A stretch of 64,000 bases of DNA from Clostridia bacterium (GTDB taxonomy: Bacteria > Bacillota > Clostridia > Christensenellales > Christensenellaceae): assembly GCA_017531505.1 (NCBI GenBank), contig JAFXKX010000009.1, positions 80,154-144,153 of the forward strand, read 5' to 3'. Position 1 is the stretch's first letter. The number at the start of each line of letters is the position of its first letter. Under the pieces are notes generated by a model. It worked only from the letters and a program-made list of their open reading frames with translations, ran no database searches and had not been told where the DNA came from. This document shows, in pieces, positions 19,496 to 28,272 of the stretch. Made by a program: the position numbers and the translations under genes.

Positions 19496-20722
19496 TCACA
19501 ACTGTGCTGCGCTGCGCCCCGCCAGATAGCCCGTAGAGAACGCGATCTGCAGGTTGTAACCGCCCGTATACGCGTCTACATCCAACATTTCGCCCGCAAA
19601 ATACAAGCCTTCCACCTGTTTGCTTGCCATCCTGGAAGCGTTGATCTGACGCAGCGATACCCCGCCGCGCGTCACAATGGCTTCGTTGATACTGCGCGTA
19701 TCGCAAATAGGGATCTCAAAGCATTTCAACACCTGCACCAAGCGTTTCCGCTCCTCTTTCGTCACAAAGTTGACTGCCTTTTTCTCGTTGAGTTTTGCAC
19801 GGTCGCAGATCTCTTCACACAAAGCCTTGGGCACCAGGCGGAACAGCACATTCTTCAGCTGCGCATTCTGCATCTCGGAAAAATCGCGTAATATTCTCGC
19901 ATCCAGTTTTGCCTCATCCAGCCCCGGCTTAAAGTCGATCACGATTTTTGTCTCTGTAAATGTATAATCCGTAATATGTGCACTGGCCGACAAAATCAGC
20001 GGACCGGACACCCCAAAATGGGTAAACAACATTTCTCCCAGATCTTCGAATTTCTTTTTCCCTTTTTCCCACAAAGTCACCTTTACATTTTTCAGGGAAA
20101 GGCCCATCAGGCTGCGGCATACTTCAGGGTACCGTGCCACCAGCGGAATCAGAGACGGATGCAATTCCGTTGTCTCGTGTCCCAGTTTTTTTGCAATGGC
20201 ATACCCTTCGCCGTCACTGCCCGTTGCCGGATAAGACATCCCGCCGCAGGCCAGTATCACTCTGTCAAATTCTATGATCTTTCCATCCGCCTTTATGCCG
20301 GTTACCTTTCCGTCCTCCGTCAGTATCTGCCGTACATGGGTATTGAGACGCACCTGTACACCCGCATCCCGCAGCATATTCTGCAGCGTACGAATCACAT
20401 CGCTGGATTTATCAGACGCCGGAAAGACTCTGCCGCCGCGCTCTACCTTCGTTTCCAATCCATATTGCTGCAGCAATTCCAATAACTGTTCGTTGGAAAA
20501 TGCACGAAATGCACTGAAGAGGAACTTTGCGTTGCCCGGGATATTGGCAAAAAAGTCCTCCTGCGGGCGGGCATTGGTGATATTGCATCTGCCCTTACCG
20601 GTAATAAACAGTTTTTTACCCAGCTTTTCGTTTTTTTCAAACAGCGTTACCTGCCCATTGCCCGCAGCAGCATAAGCCGCCATCATGCCGGCAGGGCCGC
20701 CTCCGATTACCGCGATCCGCAT
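19496..20722 (-). CDS. HI0933-family FAD-dependent flavoprotein
   Basis: This 408-residue protein belongs to the HI0933/YhiN family of FAD-binding oxidoreductases. It has an N-terminal dinucleotide motif IGGGPAGMMAA, the family signature GKGRCNITN, a second FAD-contacting ACGGMSYPATGS, and the C-terminal FAGEMLDVDAYTGGYN. The physiological substrate of the family is unknown, though it is sometimes annotated aminoacetone oxidase. Only three bases separate it from the RpiR regulator upstream, so they form one unit. No terminator is obvious after it; the rny promoter begins there. Confidence 0.88.
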   Translation of the reverse strand: MRIAVIGGGPAGMMAAYAAAGNGQVTLFEKNEKLGKKLFITGKGRCNITNARPQEDFFANIPGNAKFLFSAFRAFSNEQLLELLQQYGLETKVERGGRVFPASDKSSDVIRTLQNMLRDAGVQVRLNTHVRQILTEDGKVTGIKADGKIIEFDRVILACGGMSYPATGSDGEGYAIAKKLGHETTELHPSLIPLVARYPEVCRSLMGLSLKNVKVTLWEKGKKKFEDLGEMLFTHFGVSGPLILSASAHITDYTFTETKIVIDFKPGLDEAKLDARILRDFSEMQNAQLKNVLFRLVPKALCEEICDRAKLNEKKAVNFVTKEERKRLVQVLKCFEIPICDTRSINEAIVTRGGVSLRQINASRMASKQVEGLYFAGEMLDVDAYTGGYNLQIAFSTGYLAGRSAAQL

Positions 20723-20725
20723 AGA

Positions 20726-21616
20726 TCAGATTTCCTCTCCTTCGTCTTCAATAGGCGTATAGTCGTGTACAGCGTAAATGTTCTTTTCTCTCCAGATATT
20801 TTCCATAATGCTGTAATGTTCGATCAATGTATCCTTTTTGCGCAGGCCCGCCAAAATAATAATGCTGTTGATGATACTCAGCGGTGCCACAAAAGAATCC
20901 ACAAAAGAATTGATATTGTTCTTTGTCAAAATGCAGTGGTCAGACAAATTATACAGCGGAGACAATACGTTGTCTGTCAGCGTAATGATCTTTGCCTTGC
21001 GTTCCTTCGCAAAACGTACCCCTTCGACCGTCTGGGAAGAATATCTGGGGAACGCCAGACCGATGACTACATCCCCTTCCCCTACGTGTACCAGCTGCGA
21101 GTAAATATCTGCCGTACCAATGGTCACCTGATGCAGGTTATCAAAAATATATCCCAGATAATACACGATAAACTGTACCAGCGGTGCGCAGCTGCGGAAT
21201 CCCAATACGAAAATCTTTTTGGCATGGATCAACGCATCCACTACCTTCTCCAGTACTTCCACATCCAGCATCTCTACCGTATTTCTGAGGTTTTTGCTCT
21301 CCATCTTATAGACTGCACGCACCAGTTCTTCGGTAGACAATCCTTCCATCAGATTGAGTTTCTGCACGTTAGTCAGTTTATTTTTGATGATCTCCTGCAG
21401 GTGTTTCTGCAGTTTGGGATATCCTTTATATCCCAAAGCATACGCAAACCGCACAACAGTGGATTCGCTGACGCCTACTGTATTACCCAAAACGCCCGCC
21501 GTCATGAAGGCTGCTTTATCGTAATTTTCAAGAATATAGGCTGCAATTGCCCTTTGGCCCTTGCTGTAAGAACTGTATTCTTCCCTGATTCTCTCCAATA
21601 AATTAGACTTTTCCAT
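20726..21616 (-). CDS. MurR/RpiR-family transcriptional regulator with SIS domain
   Basis: This 296-residue regulator has an N-terminal helix-turn-helix of the RpiR type (about 1-80, including GVSESTVVRFAYALGYKGY) and a C-terminal SIS sugar-phosphate-binding domain (about 115-250). RpiR proteins usually control sugar-phosphate or amino-sugar genes, but here the partner gene is a flavoprotein three bases downstream. The last section (VHDYTPIEDEGEEI) is a short acidic tail. A terminator lies upstream, so the pair has its own promoter in the short gap after surE's terminator; no clear -35/-10 was found. Confidence 0.9.
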   Translation of the reverse strand: MEKSNLLERIREEYSSYSKGQRAIAAYILENYDKAAFMTAGVLGNTVGVSESTVVRFAYALGYKGYPKLQKHLQEIIKNKLTNVQKLNLMEGLSTEELVRAVYKMESKNLRNTVEMLDVEVLEKVVDALIHAKKIFVLGFRSCAPLVQFIVYYLGYIFDNLHQVTIGTADIYSQLVHVGEGDVVIGLAFPRYSSQTVEGVRFAKERKAKIITLTDNVLSPLYNLSDHCILTKNNINSFVDSFVAPLSIINSIIILAGLRKKDTLIEHYSIMENIWREKNIYAVHDYTPIEDEGEEI

Positions 21617-21653
21617 AGTTTTTTATTCCCTTTGGCAGATGATCGGCTTCAAC

Positions 21654-21688
21654 AAAAAATGAAGCGAAGAAATTTCTCCGCTTCATTA
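21654..21688 (-). terminator. Intrinsic terminator after surE
   Basis: Long stem AATGAAGCG.../...CGCTTCATT with an AAATTT centre, then TTTTTTG on the minus strand. It ends the transcript that includes surE. Confidence 0.85.
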
Positions 21689-21715
21689 TATCACATTCTT
21701 TTATCGGAATCTATC

Positions 21716-22492
21716 TTAGATTTCCATATCGTTCAAGAACATCAGACCTTCCAGCGCGCTTTCATCGGTGAATTCAGAAAGCAGGGGCGTGATAGAGATG
21801 TTTTCCTGACGGATCTCATAAGCATCATCGCCGGGGCCGTCTTCTGCCTTGTAATCGCTCGCCACACGATAAGATACTGTGTTCTCATCGATCTCTTCCA
21901 CTACATTGTAACCGCCAAACCAGTTGGTCTTGCTCATGCGGGTAACCACAACTTTCTTGGGGGTAACTTCGTTCAGGTTGGGGAAGTTAACGTTGAGGAT
22001 CGTGCGGATGGGGAACTTGAACTTATCTGCCATCTCTGCCAGTCTGCGTGCAAACTGAGCTGCATAAACAAAGCCTTCGGGCTCATTTGTGAAACATACA
22101 TGGCTGAATGCCAGTGCGCGTACGCCGTGCAGAGTTGCCTGCGTAGCAGCATTGGTCGTGCCGGACCACAGAATGTTAACACCCATATTGGGGCCTCTGT
22201 TAATGCCGGACAAAACGATATCGGGCATATTATCTTTCAGAATGACCTTCAGCGCAATTCTGGTACAGTCCGCAGGGCTGCCATCCACATGCCATGCAGG
22301 TACATCTTCATAGCCGGGAATGGTGGTCTTGGTAACCGTGATCGGCACACGGAAATTCAATGTATGAGAGTTACCGCTGCACTCGTGCTTGGGTGCTACT
22401 ACATAGATTTCATGTTTGCCATACAGTTCTTTTACAAGTGCGATCAAACCAACACCGGTAATGCTATCGTCGTTTACGAGCAATATTTTCAT
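21716..22492 (-). CDS. surE: 5'/3'-nucleotidase SurE
   Basis: SurE is a metal-dependent phosphatase acting on nucleoside monophosphates and sometimes polyphosphate. The 258-residue protein has the signature start MKILLVNDDSITGVGL with the metal aspartates Asp8 and Asp9, the CSGNSHTLNF segment and the LSGINRGPNMG loop with conserved asparagine. GGAGG lies five bases upstream of the ATG. It lies 47 bases downstream of the biotin-dependent OadA-like gene with no terminator between, so it may be co-transcribed as the last gene of that operon. Confidence 0.93.
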   Translation of the reverse strand: MKILLVNDDSITGVGLIALVKELYGKHEIYVVAPKHECSGNSHTLNFRVPITVTKTTIPGYEDVPAWHVDGSPADCTRIALKVILKDNMPDIVLSGINRGPNMGVNILWSGTTNAATQATLHGVRALAFSHVCFTNEPEGFVYAAQFARRLAEMADKFKFPIRTILNVNFPNLNEVTPKKVVVTRMSKTNWFGGYNVVEEIDENTVSYRVASDYKAEDGPGDDAYEIRQENISITPLLSEFTDESALEGLMFLNDMEI

Positions 22493-22539
22493 GTTTTCCT
22501 CCTATCACTTTTTCACTTCAAAGTCTCTTTTTATTGTTA

Positions 22540-23937
22540 TCACACCGGATGAATGCGGTTTTCGCTATCCAACTTGGTGGGATCCACTTGGTACAGTGCT
22601 GCCCTTCTGTATTCAAAATACTTGGGAGCCACCTGCGGGAACATTGCATAAGAAAGGATATCCTCTTCCTGTTCGATAACATCCTTCAACTGTTCACGGT
22701 ACTGTTCCAGTTCGGGAGCCAGATCATCTGCGGGACGGTGCGTGATCACGGGAGCATCACCGATGCACTTCTTGCGCACTTCCTCGTTGACTTCACCGGG
22801 CAATCTGCCGTATTCACCGCGCAGCAGACCCTTGGATTCTTTGGATACCAGCTTATAGCGTTCGCCGCCCAGCACGTTCATAACTGCCTGCGTACCAACG
22901 ATCTGGCTGGTGGGGGTTACCAAAGGCGGATACCCAAAGTCTTTTCTTACACGCGGTACTTCTTCCAGTACTTCCAGCAGTTTATCTTCTGCGTTTGCGT
23001 TTTTCAACTGGCTGATCAGGTTAGAGAGCATGCCGCCCGGCACCTGATAAAGCAGCGTATTGACATCTACGCCCAAAACCTTGGTAGAGATCAAACCGTC
23101 CGCACGCATACGCTCTACTGCGGGTTTGATCAGTTTTGCGGCCTCGGTCAGATCCTCCAGTTTCAGACCGGTATCGTATTCAGTGCCCATCAATGTAGCA
23201 ACCAATGCCTCGGTACAGGGCTGTGCCGTACCGTTTGCCATGGGAGACAACGCACAGTCTACAATATCCGCACCTGCTTCGATCGCCTTCAAGTAGACCA
23301 TATCACCGGTACCGGTGGTATTGTGGGTATGGATGTGCACAGGAATGCTGACCTTTTCCTTGACCATTTTTACCAGTTTATATGCATCATAGGGCAGCAA
23401 CAGGTTTGCCATGTCTTTGATACAGATAGAATCTGCACCCATTTCCTGCATCTCATATGCCAGGTCTGCAAAATACTCCATGCTGTGTACAGGGCTTACA
23501 GTATAGCAGATAGCTGCTTCTGCCCAACCGCCGTATTTCTTAGTGGCTTCCATTGCCGTCTTGATGTTTCTCGTATCATTGAGTGCGTCAAAAATACGAA
23601 TGACGTCCATACCGTTTTCGATGGCTTTCTTTACAAAGAAATCTACCACGTCATCGGCATAGTGCTTATAGCCCAACAGATTCTGACCGCGCAGCAACAT
23701 CTGTGTTTTTGTGTTGGGCATTGCTTTTTTCAGTGTACGCAGACGTTCCCACGGATCTTCATTGAGGAAACGCATGCAGGTATCAAATGTCGCACCGCCC
23801 CAGCATTCCAAAGACCAATATCCGGCCTTGTCCAACACCGCTGCTGCATCGAGCATTTCCTCGGTACGCATACGGGTTGCTGCCTGAGACTGATGGGCAT
23901 CTCTTAAAATCGTATCTGTGATTCCTACTTTACCCAT
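22540..23937 (-). CDS. OadA/PycB-type carboxyltransferase (transcarboxylase 5S-like subunit)
   Basis: This 465-residue protein is the TIM-barrel carboxyltransferase that moves CO2 between pyruvate/oxaloacetate and carboxybiotin. Visible features are DTILRDAHQS (metal Asp), the SICIKDMAN block with the lysine expected to be carbamylated (Lys174), and HIHTHNTTGTG with metal histidines 203 and 205. The C-terminal PYC_OADA helical domain is complete, but no biotinyl domain is fused. That domain is encoded separately just upstream, as in Propionibacterium transcarboxylase (5S plus 1.3S) rather than the fused OadA of Klebsiella. It may act as oxaloacetate decarboxylase alpha, pyruvate carboxylase B or transcarboxylase 5S; context favours the last. 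Confidence 0.88.
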   Translation of the reverse strand: MGKVGITDTILRDAHQSQAATRMRTEEMLDAAAVLDKAGYWSLECWGGATFDTCMRFLNEDPWERLRTLKKAMPNTKTQMLLRGQNLLGYKHYADDVVDFFVKKAIENGMDVIRIFDALNDTRNIKTAMEATKKYGGWAEAAICYTVSPVHSMEYFADLAYEMQEMGADSICIKDMANLLLPYDAYKLVKMVKEKVSIPVHIHTHNTTGTGDMVYLKAIEAGADIVDCALSPMANGTAQPCTEALVATLMGTEYDTGLKLEDLTEAAKLIKPAVERMRADGLISTKVLGVDVNTLLYQVPGGMLSNLISQLKNANAEDKLLEVLEEVPRVRKDFGYPPLVTPTSQIVGTQAVMNVLGGERYKLVSKESKGLLRGEYGRLPGEVNEEVRKKCIGDAPVITHRPADDLAPELEQYREQLKDVIEQEEDILSYAMFPQVAPKYFEYRRAALYQVDPTKLDSENRIHPV

Positions 23938-23973
23938 AGATCAAACCTCCTGATTCATGGATGACTGATATGA

Positions 23974-24369
23974 TCAGCCGATTACGCCCAGTACATCGCC
24001 GGAGTTTACGACGGTGCCCTTGGAAGTATTTACAGAAACTACGGTACCGGCGCAAGGAGCCATCAGTTCGTTTTCCATCTTCATTGCTTCAAGAACGAAC
24101 ATAACATCGCCTTCGTTTACTTTATCGCCTACGTTTACCTTCACTTCCAGAATGGTGCCGGGCATGGGAGCTTCTACCTTGGTGCCGTCAGCCACTGCTG
24201 CGGAAGGTGCTGCAGGTGCTGCTGCGGGTTGCTCTGCGGGAGCCACGGGAGCTGCAGGTGCTGCAGGTGCGGGTACGGGTGCTGCTGCGGGTGCGCTTGC
24301 GCCTGCTGCTACTTCTTCTACTGCTACGTCATAAGACTTGCCGTTTACATTTATAATGAATCTACGCAT
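23974..24369 (-). CDS. Biotin carboxyl carrier protein (1.3S-like)
   Basis: This 131-residue carrier shuttles carboxyl groups on biotin. It has an N-terminal strand pair MRRFIINVNGKSYDV, a flexible Ala/Pro-rich linker (about residues 21-58), and a C-terminal biotinyl domain with the target lysine Lys97 in EAMKMEN. The ATG at 24369 has GGAGG six bases upstream; the longer upstream frame overlaps the oadG-like gene and is not used. Size and layout match the 1.3S transcarboxylase subunit and the gamma/delta biotin subunits of sodium-pump decarboxylases. Confidence 0.92.
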   Translation of the reverse strand: MRRFIINVNGKSYDVAVEEVAAGASAPAAAPVPAPAAPAAPVAPAEQPAAAPAAPSAAVADGTKVEAPMPGTILEVKVNVGDKVNEGDVMFVLEAMKMENELMAPCAGTVVSVNTSKGTVVNSGDVLGVIG

Positions 24370-24385
24370 ATTATCCTCCAAAAAA

Positions 24386-24757
24386 TCAGATGTAACGATT
24401 GATCTGTGCTGCTCTGCCTGCTTTCGACCATGCAGATCTGCCGGCATACACACGTGTATTTGCGGTTGCTTTGCCGCTCTTGATTTCCTGATACGAAGTA
24501 ACTTTTACGTCCTTAGCATCTTTACCCATCATAGCTGCGACTGCTGCTGTAATGACAGCGATGAGTTCTTCCTCTTCCTGTGCTGCTGCAGATGCCTGCT
24601 GTTTTGCTGCAGGTGCTGCTGCGGGTGCCTGCGCTGCTTCCCTAGGCATCTGATTGCCCAGTTTGCGCAGGATCGCGATACACAAGAGTATGAGTAACCC
24701 ATTGGCCGCCAGCAAAACCAGCTGCGCCGCACTGAATTCAATTCCAAACAGTATCAT
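24386..24757 (-). CDS. OadG-like membrane subunit
   Basis: This 123-residue protein has one N-terminal transmembrane helix (about 10-32), an Ala/Pro/Gln-rich linker and a small C-terminal domain (from EEEELIAVITAAVAAMMG). That plan matches the gamma/delta subunits of oxaloacetate and methylmalonyl-CoA decarboxylases, which tie the soluble subunits to the membrane beta pump. The ATG at 24757 is six bases from AAGGAGG. A membrane anchor next to a set that lacks the beta subunit is notable, since no pump gene is in this operon. Confidence 0.8.
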   Translation of the reverse strand: MILFGIEFSAAQLVLLAANGLLILLCIAILRKLGNQMPREAAQAPAAAPAAKQQASAAAQEEEELIAVITAAVAAMMGKDAKDVKVTSYQEIKSGKATANTRVYAGRSAWSKAGRAAQINRYI

Positions 24758-24768
24758 ATGCATCCTCC

Positions 24769-26178
24769 TTACAACGGCATGATGCCATGCTTCTTGCTGA
24801 GTCTGCTTTCTCTCTTATTGGTAGCCATCGACAGTGCCTGTACCAATGCAGCGCGGATATCTGCCGGAGCAATGATATCGTCCACGATCCCCTGCTTTGC
24901 AGCACTGATGGGGCTCAGGAATGCCTCTGCATATTCCCCTGCCTTTGCCTTGGTATCGTACAGAATGATGCTGCCTGCTTCGGCTTCTACACAGCCGATC
25001 TGCGCACCTTCCAGTGCATATACCAGATCTGCTCCGTTGCCCTTGTTGGACATTGCGCTATAACCTTCACCGATGGCTTTGCCTGCCAGTACGCTGATCA
25101 TGGGGCAGCCTGCCTCACCGTATGCGTACGCCAGTTTTGCAACAGCGCGCATATTTTTGTGGCATTTTGCAACTTCCACACCTTTGTTATCTACAAAAGT
25201 GATCACGGGCATATCATATGCATCCAAGATCTGTACAAATCTCGCAGCCTTTTCACAAGCCGCATTGGTCAGATATGCATCTCCTGCATTGGCAACTACG
25301 CCTGCGATCAGGCCGCCGAAAGAAGCAAACCCCGTCACGATCTCGCTGCCATAACCCTTCTGTACCTCAAAGAATACACCGCCGTCTGCAGCTTCCGCCA
25401 CATACGCAGGGAGATTTTGGGGAGAAGTCGCCACTTTGCGCTCTACCGCATCTTCATTTTCCAGATACGGTGCATCCTCCAGATTATTGGAAGGCAGGCA
25501 CAACAGCAGACGTTTCAACGTCTCATATGCTTCTGCTTCGTTTTCACACAAAAACTGTGCATTGCCGCAGGCATACTGTGCTTCCGCACCATTGATTTTT
25601 TGCTCATCCGGCTGCATACCAAACGTTGCCGCCGTAACAGTAGCACTCTTCAGACCTACATTGGAAACGCCCTTTACGGCAATGGTAAAATCTGAAAGAG
25701 GTGCAAAAAAAGCAGCCGAACCCAACATACCGCCGTCTGCAACAGAAACAGTCGGTACCACGCCGGATAACTCTGCCATCTTCTTCATTACAATTGTATA
25801 TGCGTGCATTGCTGCAGCACCTTCCTGCACCTTTGCACCATTGGAATCCCACAAAAATATCATCGGATAGCCGGATTTTGCAGCCATATCCATCACTTTC
25901 ACGATCTTGCCTGCATGTCCCATACCGAATGCACCGCCCAGTGCTTCACAATCCTGTGCCACGATGCAAACAGCCTGTCCATCTACGGTACCCCAACCGG
26001 CTACAACGCCCTCACCGGGTACACAGACATCAGGATATCCCAATACAGCATTGGACTTCTGCAGATATTTGTCTACTTCCGCAAAAGAACCCGCATCAAG
26101 AATCTGCTCAATCCGTGCTCTGGCAGTGAACTTATTCGACTGGCCTTGCTGCAAGGCAGTTCGAGTATTCTCACTCAT
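24769..26178 (-). CDS. Acyl-CoA carboxyltransferase (MmdA/PccB/12S-like), divergent
   Basis: This 469-residue protein is a crotonase-fold carboxyltransferase with two repeated halves, like methylmalonyl-CoA decarboxylase alpha, propionyl-CoA carboxylase beta and transcarboxylase 12S. The FTARARIEQILDAGSF opening and DSNGAKVQEG (111-120) are recognisable, but the second reads Asn where the family normally has Gly, and the following CAGG block is replaced by GGMLGSAAFF. It is somewhat shorter at the N-terminus than usual. It begins the operon, about 80 bases after a TATAAT-type promoter, with AGGAGG six bases before the ATG. The acyl donor or acceptor cannot be assigned. Confidence 0.85.
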   Translation of the reverse strand: MSENTRTALQQGQSNKFTARARIEQILDAGSFAEVDKYLQKSNAVLGYPDVCVPGEGVVAGWGTVDGQAVCIVAQDCEALGGAFGMGHAGKIVKVMDMAAKSGYPMIFLWDSNGAKVQEGAAAMHAYTIVMKKMAELSGVVPTVSVADGGMLGSAAFFAPLSDFTIAVKGVSNVGLKSATVTAATFGMQPDEQKINGAEAQYACGNAQFLCENEAEAYETLKRLLLCLPSNNLEDAPYLENEDAVERKVATSPQNLPAYVAEAADGGVFFEVQKGYGSEIVTGFASFGGLIAGVVANAGDAYLTNAACEKAARFVQILDAYDMPVITFVDNKGVEVAKCHKNMRAVAKLAYAYGEAGCPMISVLAGKAIGEGYSAMSNKGNGADLVYALEGAQIGCVEAEAGSIILYDTKAKAGEYAEAFLSPISAAKQGIVDDIIAPADIRAALVQALSMATNKRESRLSKKHGIMPL

Positions 26179-26260
26179 CTATTTCTCCTCCTAATCTACT
26201 CAATCCTATCAGAACGATTCTTCAAAGTTCTAAAACTTCTCCATTCTGCTTTATACTGCT

Positions 26261-26269
26261 ATTATAGCA
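26261..26269 (-). promoter_or_regulatory. Extended -10 promoter for the carboxyltransferase operon
   Basis: Minus strand TGCTATAAT: a perfect -10 with the TGn extension, about 85 bases before the first gene. The -35 region is weak, which is usual for extended -10 promoters. Confidence 0.6.
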
Positions 26270-26349
26270 CACTACTTTGAAAAAATCTATTTTTACAAAA
26301 TAAATATTCCGTTTTCTTTTAAGTTTTCCTTACGCCGGTCGATTTATGC

Positions 26350-26381
26350 AAAAATAAAACCGGACAGTCATACTGTCCGGT
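26350..26381 (-). terminator. Intrinsic terminator after rluB
   Basis: Perfect ten-base-pair stem ACCGGACAGT/ACTGTCCGGT with a three-base loop, then TTTATTTTTG on the minus strand. Confidence 0.9.
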
Positions 26382-26389
26382 CAGCAGTC

Positions 26390-27100
26390 TTATTTGATGC
26401 TCTTCAGGTATGCGACTTCTTCATTGGTCAACATACGATATTTTCCCTTTTTCAGCGGCCCCAGATTGATATCACCTACGCTGATACGCTTCAGGAATAC
26501 TACGTTCTTGCCAACAGTTTCAAACATACGGCGTACCTGACGATTGCGTCCTTCATGAATAATGATGGTCAATTCGGTACGTTCAGGTGTCGCATTCATT
26601 ACCTTGATGCGCGCAGGTGCGGTCTTGCCGCCCTCGATCACAACACCGCGCTCCAACTGGGTGATCTCATCCTGAGAAACATAGCTGTCTACTACTACAT
26701 AATAGCGCTTTGTTACTTCGTGACTGGGGTGCATCAGTTTATTTGCCAGTTCTCCGTCATTGGTAAGCAGCAGCAGACCTTCTGTTGTAAAGTCCAACCG
26801 ACCGATCGGATAAATACGCTGATCGATGCCCTTTACATAATCAAGAACCGTTCTTCTGCCCTTGTCATCGTGGCATGTAGATACACAGCCTACCGGTTTA
26901 TTGAGCATGATGTAGATCTTCTCGTCGGGGATGCGGATCTTTCTGCCGGATACATAAATCTCATCGATTTCCGGATTTACATTGGTTGCAGGATCATATA
27001 CAAATCTGCCATTGACTCTGACAACACCTTTTTTGATCAATTCTTCTGATTTTCTTCTGGAAGCGACTCCCGCCGCCGCCATAAACTTCGCAATACGCAT
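26390..27100 (-). CDS. rluB: 23S rRNA pseudouridine synthase RluB-type
   Basis: This is a pseudouridine synthase of the RsuA/RluB group. The 236-residue protein has an N-terminal S4 domain (MRIAKFMAAAGVASRRKSEEL) and a catalytic domain with GRLDFTTEGL, placing the catalytic aspartate at Asp103. The C-terminal RQVRRMFETVG segment is also family-typical. It closes the scpA-scpB-gerW-dacF gene series and is followed by a strong terminator. In Bacillus the spmA and spmB genes stand between dacF and rluB; here they are absent. Confidence 0.93.
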   Translation of the reverse strand: MRIAKFMAAAGVASRRKSEELIKKGVVRVNGRFVYDPATNVNPEIDEIYVSGRKIRIPDEKIYIMLNKPVGCVSTCHDDKGRRTVLDYVKGIDQRIYPIGRLDFTTEGLLLLTNDGELANKLMHPSHEVTKRYYVVVDSYVSQDEITQLERGVVIEGGKTAPARIKVMNATPERTELTIIIHEGRNRQVRRMFETVGKNVVFLKRISVGDINLGPLKKGKYRMLTNEEVAYLKSIK

Positions 27101-27132
27101 GCATTACCTCCATCGGATGGATGCCTGTCGCA

Positions 27133-28272
27133 TCATCCGATCCATTTTTCCATAATTTTTTCAAAGTGATATCCGTAAGTGTTTTTCAAAACATCCGCTG
27201 TCGCTATGATCTCTGCCGTGGCGATAGGTTCTCCATTCAGGCAAAAATCCACACTGCCCACCACCATTCCCCGGTGAACAGGTGCCTGCACTTGCGATAC
27301 GATATGCACCTTTTTCTCTATAATTTTATACTCTTCTGCCTGCAAAGGCAAGGATATCCCGCAATTTATTGCAATTTCCACTCCTTTTTCGATCCCTTCC
27401 TGCACAGGCAGCAGTCCCATAGACTTTCCTTCTTCACACAATTCATATAAATCATATTCCGAAAAACCGTAGTCCAGTAAATCATAACAATCTTCAAACA
27501 TATTGCTGTCGTTGAGCACCACCGCGATCATCTGCATACCTTCCCTGCTTGCCCCTGCGGTCAGACATTTTCCTGCCGCTTTGGTATATCCTGTTTTGAC
27601 CCCGTTGCCGCCCTCATATTGATACAGTATTTTATTTTTACTACGCAAATACCGGGCAGGAGAATCATCGTCCTGTGCCAGATCCCGGGATGCTGTCCCC
27701 ACAATATTACGGAACACTTCATTTTGCATTGCATAGGCAGATATTCTTGCCAGATCGCAGGCCGTTGTGTAATGACCTTCTGCAGGCAGGCCGTTCGGGG
27801 TTACAAAATGCGTATTGAATGCACCGATCTCCGCCGCCTTTTGATTCATCATATCCGCAAAGTTTTCTACACTGCCGGCAATGTGTATCGCAATGGCCAC
27901 CGCCGCATCATTACCGGATGCCAGCATCAAACCGTACAGCAGATCCTCCATCGTCATGGTTTCTCCGTACTTCAGATAGATGGATGAGCCTTCGATCCCT
28001 ACCGCCTCGTCCGGCACTTGTACGATCTCATCCAGTTTTCCGTTCTCAATGGCTACAATACAAGTCATCACCTTCGTCGTACTGGCCATAGGTAGTTTTT
28101 CATCTCCCCGTTCAGACAACAGCATTCTGCCGCTGTCCGCCTCCATCAATGCATAGGCCTGCGCGCCAATGGTCGGCAGTGCACAGGCATTGCCGACCAT
28201 AACACACAGAAACCACACAATACTAACACTGCATACCATCGCTCTGCGCAGCCATTTTTTCTTTCCGTTCAC
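27133..28272 (-). CDS. dacF: D-alanyl-D-alanine carboxypeptidase (DacF-type PBP)
   Basis: This is a low-molecular-weight penicillin-binding protein that trims peptidoglycan stem peptides, exported across the membrane. The 379-residue protein has an N-terminal signal segment (about 8-31), then the S11 motifs: SxxK as Ser64-Lys67 in ASTTK, SGN at 119-121 and KTG at 226-228. A C-terminal beta domain follows. The start is GTG at 28272, within the 3' end of gerW, with GGAGG upstream, so the genes overlap by 50 bases. In Bacillus, DacF works in spore cortex formation; the neighbouring gerW supports that here. Confidence 0.92.
   Translation of the reverse strand: MNGKKKWLRRAMVCSVSIVWFLCVMVGNACALPTIGAQAYALMEADSGRMLLSERGDEKLPMASTTKVMTCIVAIENGKLDEIVQVPDEAVGIEGSSIYLKYGETMTMEDLLYGLMLASGNDAAVAIAIHIAGSVENFADMMNQKAAEIGAFNTHFVTPNGLPAEGHYTTACDLARISAYAMQNEVFRNIVGTASRDLAQDDDSPARYLRSKNKILYQYEGGNGVKTGYTKAAGKCLTAGASREGMQMIAVVLNDSNMFEDCYDLLDYGFSEYDLYELCEEGKSMGLLPVQEGIEKGVEIAINCGISLPLQAEEYKIIEKKVHIVSQVQAPVHRGMVVGSVDFCLNGEPIATAEIIATADVLKNTYGYHFEKIMEKWIG

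Noticed and set aside
17822..19891. Long plus-strand open frame opposite rny and the flavoprotein gene
   Set aside because: It crosses the rny promoter and two real genes on the other strand, and the translation is Cys/Phe/His-rich, typical of antisense shadow frames.
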